From an uncultured Marinilabiliales bacterium (GTDB lineage: Bacteria > Bacteroidota > Bacteroidia > Bacteroidales > BM520), in contig CALFIZ010000011.1 in the NCBI GenBank assembly GCA_937877575.1, positions 1-8,991 on the forward strand: DNA of 8,991 nucleotides, read 5' to 3'. Under the pieces are notes generated by a model. It made no database searches and was not told the DNA's origin. It was given only the letters and a program-made list of their open reading frames with translations. This document shows positions 1 through 6,394 of the stretch, piece by piece. The stretch's first letter is position 1; each line of letters begins with the position of its first letter. The translations under genes were made by a program, and so were the position numbers.

Positions 1-209
1 CCAACCAGGACTATAATCGGTTTCTCACGTGTGAACTCACAGATCTGTTCCAAAGCAGCCAGCGCATCTTGCTGCAACTGTCGTGTAAAAAAGAGGTCAG
101 CGCAGGTGTATCCTGTAACCGTCAATTCGGGGAAACATAGCACTTCAACGCCTTCTTCAACGGCCTCAACAATCTGTTCTTTCACTTGTTTTACATTAAA
201 CGCACAATC
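1..209 (-). CDS. nadE: NAD+ synthetase (glutamine-dependent), internal fragment of the glutaminase domain
   Basis: Read on the minus strand, this stretch is open for about 69 codons and reads as the N-terminal nitrilase-like amidase domain of NadE, which releases ammonia from glutamine for the ATP-dependent amidation of deamido-NAD. Visible family signatures are DCAFNVKQ near the N-terminal side, then LCFPELTVTGYTCADLFF. The Glu of FPEL (codon at 126-128) corresponds to the catalytic Glu of the nitrilase Glu-Lys-Cys triad. The normal first ~20 residues, usually a strand of the type YGFVKVAAAxPxVxVAD, are missing: upstream of DCAFN the frame reads FLFDGSVLTN, which comes from the opposite strand of the neighbouring gene. 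The fragment leaves the window at base 1, so the rest of the enzyme cannot be judged. The identity is secure. Whether the gene is broken in the genome or only in this assembly is open. Confidence 0.87.
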
Positions 210-213
210 ATTT
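195..213. other. Head-to-head junction between nadE and omp28-like sequence
   Basis: On the minus strand, NadE-like codons can be followed up to the Asp at 207-209. On the plus strand, the same bases (about 196-210) read LNAQS, a typical end of a Bacteroidetes signal peptide, and continue directly into FVSTEPSNRNALLEEFTG of the Omp28-like protein. Both genes therefore appear to reach this point from opposite sides, and each lacks its 5' end. The overlap suggests a join at short shared sequence. A deletion between divergent neighbours, a rearrangement, or an assembly or amplification chimera would all look like this. The exact breakpoint could be as far right as about 235. Confidence 0.7.
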
Positions 214-2076
214 GTCAGCACCGAACCGTCAAACAGAAACGCCCTCTTGGAAGAGTTTACCGGAAGAAACTGCCAGTATTGTCCGGACGGACACAGAATA
301 GCCAATGAAATAGCCGCCGCCAATCCTGGCCGTTTCTGGGCAGTCAACATCCATGCGGGATATTATGCGCCGACAACCTATCCTAATTTTCTCACCACGG
401 ACGGCACAACAATCCACAATTATTTTACCATAGACGGTTATCCTTGCGGAACTGTCAACAGACCGAGCAAGACCCCTTCCAATCGCTCCCAATGGAATTC
501 ACAGGTCAACAGTATTCTTTCACAGACTTCCTGCGCCAATATCGCAGCTATAGGTTTTATCAACCCTGACACCAGAATACTGCATCTTATCATAGAACTT
601 TACTATACCTCAAACAGTTCATCCTCAACCAACTACGTGTCGGCAGCATTGCTCCAGGACAATATCCTCGGTTCACAGGTCGGCGGCAGCAGCAATCCTT
701 CACAATGGAACGGCACCACCTACAACCACATGCACATTTTCAGAGATATGATTACACCTACCTGGGGTGAAACAGTCAGTGAAACCACTGCAGGCAGCTA
801 CCATCAGTTCGTTTATGACTATGAAATCCCCGAAGTAATCGGCAGCCCCAACGGTGTCAACGTCGTTCTCGAAAACCTCAATGTGATAGTCTTTGTCGCA
901 GAGAACAACCTTAATGTGATTACGGCAAATGAAGCCACACTTTTCATCTCAAGCGGTAACAGCGAAATAAACCCATACGTTTCAGACATGTCCCAAACTT
1001 CGGAAATCGAATGCTCAAATGCCCTCAATATTACTACAGAAATTATGAATATAGGTAGTGAGAACCTTAATTCAATGACCATATACTACGATTACAACGG
1101 AATATCTGTTCCTGTGGAATGGGAAGGCGACCTTACACAATACAGCCTTGTCACGATTGAAAACACATTGCCGGTTACTGCCGGAACAGAAGACATAACA
1201 GTTACCGTTTCATCTGCTAACGGTCAGGAACTTGAAATAGGTGCCGGGAACTCAAAGACTTTTGATGTGACGGCTTATCAGGGCTATGCAGGTTATGGTG
1301 AGAAGGTTGTTGTGAAAATATGGCAGGACAAATACGGAAATCAAACCACTTGGAAAATCTTCAATTCGGAAGGTGAAGTCGTAAAGTCGGGCGGCCCTTA
1401 CAACCAGCTCCCAGGTACTAACACAAAGCTTCAACAGGCAAACTTCAACTTCGAATATGATGACTGCTACAGATTCGTGATTTATGATTCTGCTCGTGAC
1501 GGTATAAACAACGGCAACGGTGAAGGACATTATCAACTTGAAGATGCCAACGGCAATATCATTTTCTCACATGACGGTGTGTTCACTGACAGTGAGACTA
1601 CAGACTTTTATGCGTCAACAGAAGCACCTAATTATATCACAATCAATCCGGAAATAATCGGTACGGGAAGCGTCATCGGCGCAGGTGATTATATCGAAAG
1701 CACCAGAGTCGCTCTGCTTGCAGTTCCCGGTATAAGATCCGAATTTCTGAATTGGAATGTTAACGGTGAAACTTTTACTGACCCGCTACTTGTCATCGAT
1801 GCTCTCAACGGATATGAAATCACTGCTAATTTCAGTTATGATGGATTTGATGACTATGCAAATGATTTTGAAATCTATCCTAATCCTGCAAACAACATGC
1901 TTACAATAAGCAATGTGAACGCACAACAGGTTGTGGTTTTCAATATCAACGGTCAGGTTATGCTGAGACAGGATTTCTCCAACACCATTGATATCTCCGC
2001 ACTGCCTAAAGGCATGTATTTCATAAAGGTATCATTTGCCGATGGATCCGCAATAAAGAAATTCATAAAAGAATAA
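208..2076 (+). CDS. Omp28-like secreted protein with T9SS C-terminal sorting domain, 5' end missing
   Basis: This is a predicted extracellular or surface protein of the Omp28-related family, exported by Sec and then by T9SS. Near the start lies LLEEFTGRNCQYCPDGH, a thioredoxin-like segment with a CxxC pair (Cys codons at 271 and 280), characteristic of Omp28-like proteins. A beta-rich Ig-like region follows (about 990-1290). Next is a jelly-roll-type module (about 1300-1620) with KYGNQTTW, GGPYNQ, CYRF and DSARDG signatures, then an InlB-B-repeat-like module (about 1630-1845; GTGSVIGAGDY, FLNWNVNG). The T9SS type A sorting domain is at about 1867-2076 (FEIYPNPANN, then NINGQV, LPKGMYFIKV) and ends in KKFIKE. 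The frame stays open back to an ATG at 31, but codons 31-207 are antisense nadE and have no hydrophobic signal peptide, so I start the recognisable protein at 208. The preceding LNAQ may be the tail of the real signal peptide. Its natural binding partner or substrate is unknown. Confidence 0.85.
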   Translation, partial: SFVSTEPSNRNALLEEFTGRNCQYCPDGHRIANEIAAANPGRFWAVNIHAGYYAPTTYPNFLTTDGTTIHNYFTIDGYPCGTVNRPSKTPSNRSQWNSQVNSILSQTSCANIAAIGFINPDTRILHLIIELYYTSNSSSSTNYVSAALLQDNILGSQVGGSSNPSQWNGTTYNHMHIFRDMITPTWGETVSETTAGSYHQFVYDYEIPEVIGSPNGVNVVLENLNVIVFVAENNLNVITANEATLFISSGNSEINPYVSDMSQTSEIECSNALNITTEIMNIGSENLNSMTIYYDYNGISVPVEWEGDLTQYSLVTIENTLPVTAGTEDITVTVSSANGQELEIGAGNSKTFDVTAYQGYAGYGEKVVVKIWQDKYGNQTTWKIFNSEGEVVKSGGPYNQLPGTNTKLQQANFNFEYDDCYRFVIYDSARDGINNGNGEGHYQLEDANGNIIFSHDGVFTDSETTDFYASTEAPNYITINPEIIGTGSVIGAGDYIESTRVALLAVPGIRSEFLNWNVNGETFTDPLLVIDALNGYEITANFSYDGFDDYANDFEIYPNPANNMLTISNVNAQQVVVFNINGQVMLRQDFSNTIDISALPKGMYFIKVSFADGSAIKKFIKE

Positions 2077-2143
2077 TATTTTCATTACATACAATAAAAA
2101 GCATTATTTTAACATTATTATTAAGTAACAACTTAGTAAACTA

Positions 2144-3700
2144 ATGGATAAAGTAAAAATTCTGTGGGTTGACGATGAAATAGAACTTCTGAAACCTCAT
2201 ATCATTTTCTTGAAGAACAAAGGATACGACGTCACCACCTCCAATAACGGTGGTGACGCCTTGGATATAATGTCGAAGGAAGTGTTCGACATAGTGTTTC
2301 TCGATGAGCAGATGCCAGGCATTTCAGGCATTGAAACTCTTGAAAGAATAAAGAGCAAATACCCTCTCGTCCCGGTGGTCATGATTACCAAGAGCGAAGA
2401 GGAAAATCTGATGGAGAACGCAATAGGTTCAAATATTGCCGATTACCTTATTAAACCTGTAAATCCAAATCAGATACTGCTTTGTCTGAAGAAAAATCTT
2501 GACAACAGAAAACTTGTTGACGAAAAAAGCACGATGCAGTATCAGCAGGCATTCCGCGAAATCGGCATGAACATGTCGTATATTAAAAGTTTCGATGAAT
2601 GGGCAAATGTCTATAAGGAACTGGTTAACTGGGAACTGCGTCTCGGCTCACCTAACAACAGCGGCATGTATGAAGTCTTTGAATCACAAAAGATAGAAGC
2701 CAACAACCTTTTTTCAAGATTCATTGAGGCAAACTATGTCAACTGGCTGAAAATCAATAATCCTGACCGTCCACTGATGAATCAGGTCATACTTCAGAAC
2801 GTCCTGTTCCCGTTAATTCAGAAAAACAAGTCAATATTTCTCATTGTCGTTGACAATATGCGCTACGACCAGTGGAAGGTAATGGAAAGGATTATCGGCG
2901 ACATATACCGTACAGACAAGGAATATATGGCATCCAGCATTTTGCCAACCACTACCCAGTATGCACGAAATGCTTTGTTTGCCGGACTTATGCCTTCAGA
3001 AATCCAAAAGACATATCCCAAATATTGGCTCAACGAAGAGGACGAAGGAACCAAGAACCAGTATGAGGAATTCTTCCTCGGAGAGAACCTGAAACGACAT
3101 GGGAAAAATGATATTAAGTTCACATACAACAAGATACTCAACCTGCAGGCAGGTAAAAAATTCGTTGACACTTTACCGAATCTGCTGAAAAATGAGCTGA
3201 ATGTGTTGGTGTATAATTTCGTGGACATGCTGTCTCACGCACGTACCGAAATGGATATCATTAAGGAACTTGCAGACGATGACGCCGCATACCGCTCAAT
3301 AACTGAATCATGGTTCGAACATTCAGCTCTATACGAAGTATTTGAATATCTCGCCTCAAAACACGTCGATATAGTTATAACCACTGACCACGGCTCGGTA
3401 AAAGTTGAGGGACCGGTTAAAATAGTCGGTGACAAGGCCACCAACACCAATCTTCGCTACAAGGTCGGCAAGAACCTCGATTACAACAAAAAGGAAGTCA
3501 TGGAGATAAAACATCCTGAAGATATTTATCTTCCAAAGGCCAACCTTTCATCAACGTATGTGTTTGCCAAAGGAAGCGATTTCTTCGCATATCCTAACAA
3601 TTTCAATTATTATGTCAGTTACTACAAAAACACTTTCCAACATGGCGGAATATCCATGCAGGAAATGATTATTCCGGTGGCTGTCCTGAAAGCCAAATAA
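2144..3700 (+). CDS. porX: PorX, response regulator with PglZ-type phosphatase domain controlling type IX secretion
   Basis: PorX is the orphan-type response regulator that acts with the histidine kinase PorY and an ECF sigma factor (SigP) to control T9SS genes; its effector is a zinc-dependent alkaline-phosphatase-superfamily (PglZ) domain. Residues 1-120 form a receiver domain: acidic pair D10/D11, phosphoacceptor D54 in FLDEQMPG, T82 and K104 (KPV). A helical linker spans about 120-215. The PglZ domain shows VVDNMRYDQW (D237), PTTTQYARNA with the likely active-site Thr at 269-271, FVDMLSH (D361, H365) and TTDHGS (D415, H416), which are the expected metal and catalytic positions. The length of 518 residues is normal for PorX. 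The start at 2144 places the first beta strand (VKILWVDDE) right after the ATG. A 67-bp A/T-rich spacer separates it from the T9SS cargo gene upstream, and tsaE starts 5 bp after its stop. Adjacency of porX and tsaE is common in Bacteroidota. Confidence 0.94.
   Translation: MDKVKILWVDDEIELLKPHIIFLKNKGYDVTTSNNGGDALDIMSKEVFDIVFLDEQMPGISGIETLERIKSKYPLVPVVMITKSEEENLMENAIGSNIADYLIKPVNPNQILLCLKKNLDNRKLVDEKSTMQYQQAFREIGMNMSYIKSFDEWANVYKELVNWELRLGSPNNSGMYEVFESQKIEANNLFSRFIEANYVNWLKINNPDRPLMNQVILQNVLFPLIQKNKSIFLIVVDNMRYDQWKVMERIIGDIYRTDKEYMASSILPTTTQYARNALFAGLMPSEIQKTYPKYWLNEEDEGTKNQYEEFFLGENLKRHGKNDIKFTYNKILNLQAGKKFVDTLPNLLKNELNVLVYNFVDMLSHARTEMDIIKELADDDAAYRSITESWFEHSALYEVFEYLASKHVDIVITTDHGSVKVEGPVKIVGDKATNTNLRYKVGKNLDYNKKEVMEIKHPEDIYLPKANLSSTYVFAKGSDFFAYPNNFNYYVSYYKNTFQHGGISMQEMIIPVAVLKAK
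2230..2258. repeat. Perfect 10-bp inverted repeat with 9-nt loop inside porX
   Basis: The left arm CGTCACCACC (2230-2239) is exactly complementary to GGTGGTGACG (2249-2258), with loop TCCAATAAC. It lies in codons 29-39 of porX, in the receiver domain. The arms are GC-rich in a moderately AT-rich gene, so the mRNA should fold into a stable hairpin about 90 nt after the start codon. No T-run follows, so it is not an intrinsic terminator. Its function is unknown and it may be incidental. Confidence 0.75.
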
Positions 3701-3705
3701 TTACG

Positions 3706-4122
3706 ATGCAATTCATATCAAATAAACCTGATGATCTGAAAGACATAGCACGTTCCATAATTGAGTCGTATCCTGAATCACGCGTATTTCCAATCTATGG
3801 GAAAATGGGCGCAGGAAAGACAACACTTACAAAGGAATTGTGTAACGTGCTCAATGTTATGGATATAGTCAATAGTCCGACTTTCGCTATAATCAATGAA
3901 TATATCACCGGCAAGAACGAAAGCGTATATCATTTTGACTGCTACAGGCTTAAAAATGTCAACGAATTTCTCGACATCGGCGGCTGGGACTACTTCTTCA
4001 GCGGCAACTACTGTTTTATCGAATGGCCACAGATTATAGAAGATTACCTGCCTGACGATTGTGTTAGAATCTTCATTGAGGTTGACGATGACACACAGGT
4101 TAGAACTATTAAAACTGAATGA
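3706..4122 (+). CDS. tsaE: TsaE, ATPase subunit of the tRNA t6A37 threonylcarbamoyltransferase complex
   Basis: TsaE is the small P-loop ATPase that works with TsaB and TsaD to attach threonylcarbamoyl to A37 of ANN-decoding tRNAs in the cytoplasm. The 138-residue length is typical. Visible motifs are Walker A GKMGAGKTT (residues 32-40), SPTF (57-60) in the switch region, HFDCYRL (76-82), and the family hallmark IEWPQIIEDYLP (105-116) with its conserved Glu-Trp. The ATG at 3706 is 5 bp after the porX stop and gives the standard N-terminus; no Shine-Dalgarno is visible, as usual for this phylum. The stop TGA overlaps the aroB start in ATGA. Nothing appears damaged. Confidence 0.95.
   Translation: MQFISNKPDDLKDIARSIIESYPESRVFPIYGKMGAGKTTLTKELCNVLNVMDIVNSPTFAIINEYITGKNESVYHFDCYRLKNVNEFLDIGGWDYFFSGNYCFIEWPQIIEDYLPDDCVRIFIEVDDDTQVRTIKTE
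4119..4122 (+). other. ATGA stop-start overlap of tsaE and aroB
   Basis: The TGA of tsaE (4120-4122) overlaps the ATG of aroB (4119-4121). A second ATG follows at once at 4122, so aroB may start at either Met. The overlap is typical of translational coupling and supports co-transcription of the two genes. Confidence 0.75.
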
Positions 4123-5162
4123 TGGATTATTTTGTCGCAGATGGCCTGTCATTTAATCATGAACTCAGGAAGTATCTTGTAGCTAACGAATATATCTCAA
4201 GACACATTTTCATCCTTACGGACGAGAATGTATATAAGTTCTGTCTTCCCGCTATCCTGCCCGTTTTGGAGAATGCGAAATATGACGTGATTGTCTGCGA
4301 GGAAGGAGAAGAAAACAAAACGTTGGAAACATGTTGTAAAATCTGGCAGCGTTTGTCGGACTTGAATTGCGACAGACATTCATTTGTCATTGTTGTAGGC
4401 GGCGGGGTTATGTGCGATATGGGCAGCTTTGCAGCCGGCACATTTATGCGCGGTATCGACCACATGCTCATCCCCACTACTCTTCTCGCCCAAATTGACG
4501 CCGCATTCGGAGGAAAAAGCGGTGTTAATTTCCACAACGTCAAAAACCAAATCGGACTGTTTCTGAAACCTAAATCCGTCGCCGTGAACACGGATTTCCT
4601 CAAAACACTTCCCGAAAGACAATTCAACTCCGGTCTTGCGGAAGCTGTCAAATGCGGCATTTTGGGCGTTGACGGCATTTTGAATGAAACCGGCAAGAAA
4701 CCGCTCGTTTACACAGACATATTAAAGATTGTAGATGACGCAATCCGTTTTAAGATAAGTGTCACCAATGAGGATTTCACTGAAAACAATAAAAGAAAGA
4801 TCCTTAATTTCGGCCATACCGTAGGACATGCCGTAGAGACCTATTATATGCCGCAATTGCTCCATGGAGAGGCTGTTGCCTTCGGGATGATTTGTGCCAT
4901 ACTGCTTTCAGTAAAAATGTTCAGTCTTGACAAGGACTATGCCGACAAACTGATATCCCTAATTCGCCTCCACTTTGATACAATTATTATCCAATTATCT
5001 GACATTGAGAATATTATTGAGATTATGCGTCACGACAAGAAGAACGATAACGGTGAAATCAAATTTGTGTTGCTCGATGATATCCACTCGCCGGTTTATG
5101 ATATCACAGTATCCGCTGAGAACATCCGGGAAGCCATTAATGATGCAATAGAGCTTTTTTAA
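4119..5162 (+). CDS. aroB: 3-dehydroquinate synthase
   Basis: AroB converts DAHP to 3-dehydroquinate, the second step of the shikimate pathway, using NAD and a divalent metal. The 347-residue protein shows the nucleotide-binding GGGVMCDMGSFAAGTFMRG (94-112), the active-site run PTTLLAQIDAAFGGKSGVN (119-137, with the conserved Lys at 133), LAEAVKCG (173-180), NFGHTVGHAVE (230-240) and LHGEAVAFGM (248-257). E175, H233 and H249 match the family's metal ligands, and H237 is the second His of the FGHxxGHA motif. The length is normal. The start overlaps the tsaE stop. The last codons run into a T-tract and the stop TAA (5160-5162), 5 bp before aroA, so aroB and aroA are probably translated in sequence. 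The remaining shikimate genes are not in the window. Confidence 0.95.
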   Translation: MMDYFVADGLSFNHELRKYLVANEYISRHIFILTDENVYKFCLPAILPVLENAKYDVIVCEEGEENKTLETCCKIWQRLSDLNCDRHSFVIVVGGGVMCDMGSFAAGTFMRGIDHMLIPTTLLAQIDAAFGGKSGVNFHNVKNQIGLFLKPKSVAVNTDFLKTLPERQFNSGLAEAVKCGILGVDGILNETGKKPLVYTDILKIVDDAIRFKISVTNEDFTENNKRKILNFGHTVGHAVETYYMPQLLHGEAVAFGMICAILLSVKMFSLDKDYADKLISLIRLHFDTIIIQLSDIENIIEIMRHDKKNDNGEIKFVLLDDIHSPVYDITVSAENIREAINDAIELF

Positions 5163-5170
5163 AAGATATG
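5154..5170 (+). other. T6-A4 stretch at the aroB stop and aroA start; possible coupling or slippage site
   Basis: The aroB frame ends CTT TTT TAA (5154-5162) within CTTTTTTAAAAG, and the aroA ATG is at 5168. One base back, in the -1 frame, the reading is TTT TTA AAA GAT ATG, which enters aroA with no intervening stop. The simple reading is termination and re-initiation over 5 bp. A -1 ribosomal slip, or one extra T in the transcript or true sequence, would instead produce an AroB-AroA fusion. Only the geometry is seen; frameshifting is an inference. Confidence 0.35.
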
Positions 5171-6382
5171 ACGATTCCTTTCAGTAAAAGTGAATACAAC
5201 AGGCTTCTTATACTTTCATACCTGTATGGTGACCATATTCCGGTACCACCGTCCGACTGTCCGGATGATGTGAAACTGCTGTGCAAAACGCTCGGTGAGT
5301 TTCCGCAACGGACAATAAATTGCGATAATGCAGGCACTGTCCTGAGATTTATGCTTTCAGTCGCTGCGGTGAAAAAACAGCCTTACCCTATTGTCATTAC
5401 CGGCAGCGAAAGAATGTTCGAAAGACCTATTGAGCCGTTAGTCAGCGTATTACAGCAATTAGGGGCAGATATTTCTTATATGGGAAAGAAGGGTTTTCCG
5501 CCTGTCAGAGTGAACGGCTCTGTGAACACGGACTCTTGCAGTGAGATTTGTTTCGATGATGTCGTCAGCAGTCAGTTTGTGTCGTCAATAATGATGATAG
5601 CACCTCTGTACACTCACGGACTAATCATACACTATAAGCATATTCCGTCGTTTGAATTTGTAAGGATGACTTCTGAAATGATGAATATCTTTGGACTGAA
5701 GAATGAGATTACAAATAATGAAATCAAAGTCTGTCACATCGGAAATGATGTTAATATCGATGAATCTGTTCTTGAAAGAGACTGGTCATCCGCTGCATAT
5801 ATCTATCCGATATTATTGATTGATAACAAATTACAGCTTTCTATTAAAGGACTACATACAAACAGCATGCAGGGGGATGAAGTGATTTCATGCATTGCCG
5901 GAATGTTTGGCATCGTATCGTATGATACCGCTGCCGGAATTGAATTGCATTATGACAAGAGTCATATTCTAAAAGAAAGAAACATTGATGTCATTAATGT
6001 TCCGGACTTAGCACCCGCCATTGCAACATTGGCATCACTTCAGGATGGCAGGACTAATATCTTCGGAATGAAAAATCTCAAATGGAAGGAGTCGGACCGT
6101 CTTTCATGTATAGTTGGTAATCTGTCGAAGCTTGGTATTGATGTACAGGTGAATTCAAATGATTCAATTACAATAATTTCCGAGGATGCAATAAGTAAAA
6201 TGAGAAATTTAGATTCTCCTATAACGCTCAGTTCCTCAAACGACCATCGTATTGCGATGTCGCTCTATCCTTTCACTTTGCTGAATCCGAATATTATAAT
6301 TGACGACCTGAAATGCATCTCAAAATCATTTCCGAATTTTATAGAGGAAATTTCAACATTTTTTAATACCTTTGCAGTTTAA
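5168..6382 (+). CDS. aroA: 3-phosphoshikimate 1-carboxyvinyltransferase (EPSP synthase) with short N-terminus
   Basis: AroA joins phosphoenolpyruvate to shikimate-3-phosphate, giving EPSP in the sixth shikimate step. Family motifs in order are PFSKSEYNR (4-12, substrate-binding K7, S8 and R12), DNAGTVLRF (53-61, PEP site), GSERMFERPI (79-88), SSQFVSS (134-140), VPDLAPA (278-284, catalytic D280), KWKESDRL (305-312), NDHRIAMS (358-365) and SKSFPNF (385-391). GFPPVRVNG (109-117) resembles Bacteroidetes members. The protein is 404 residues long. Homologues usually have about 15-20 residues before the SKS lysine, forming a strand of the C-terminal half-domain; here there are six. No earlier start is possible: in this frame a TGA lies at 5141-5143 and no ATG, GTG or TTG intervenes. 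All recognisable active-site motifs are present, so it is probably functional. The nearby 5-bp gap suggests coupling to aroB. Confidence 0.93.
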   Translation: MTIPFSKSEYNRLLILSYLYGDHIPVPPSDCPDDVKLLCKTLGEFPQRTINCDNAGTVLRFMLSVAAVKKQPYPIVITGSERMFERPIEPLVSVLQQLGADISYMGKKGFPPVRVNGSVNTDSCSEICFDDVVSSQFVSSIMMIAPLYTHGLIIHYKHIPSFEFVRMTSEMMNIFGLKNEITNNEIKVCHIGNDVNIDESVLERDWSSAAYIYPILLIDNKLQLSIKGLHTNSMQGDEVISCIAGMFGIVSYDTAAGIELHYDKSHILKERNIDVINVPDLAPAIATLASLQDGRTNIFGMKNLKWKESDRLSCIVGNLSKLGIDVQVNSNDSITIISEDAISKMRNLDSPITLSSSNDHRIAMSLYPFTLLNPNIIIDDLKCISKSFPNFIEEISTFFNTFAV

Positions 6383-6394
6383 ATTGAAAATAAA

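Noticed and set aside
2077..2143. Promoter for porX in the A/T-rich gap
   Set aside because: No convincing Bacteroidetes -33 TTTG and -7 TAnnTTTG pair is visible. A TACAAT-like hexamer near 2089 and a weak TAAGT/ACTTA inverted repeat (2122-2135) are too slight to call in such AT-rich DNA.
2872..3066. Small plus-strand open frame of 64 codons inside porX
   Set aside because: It is an alternative frame of the conserved PglZ-domain coding region and has no recognisable protein features.
2810..3700. PglZ domain suggesting a BREX or Pgl phage-defence system
   Set aside because: The domain is fused to a receiver domain in the exact PorX architecture and length, and no brxC, pglX, brxL or methyltransferase gene is nearby.
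4157..4696. Long minus-strand open frame of 179 codons opposite aroB
   Set aside because: The plus strand carries all conserved AroB motifs; the antisense translation resembles no family and reflects codon composition.
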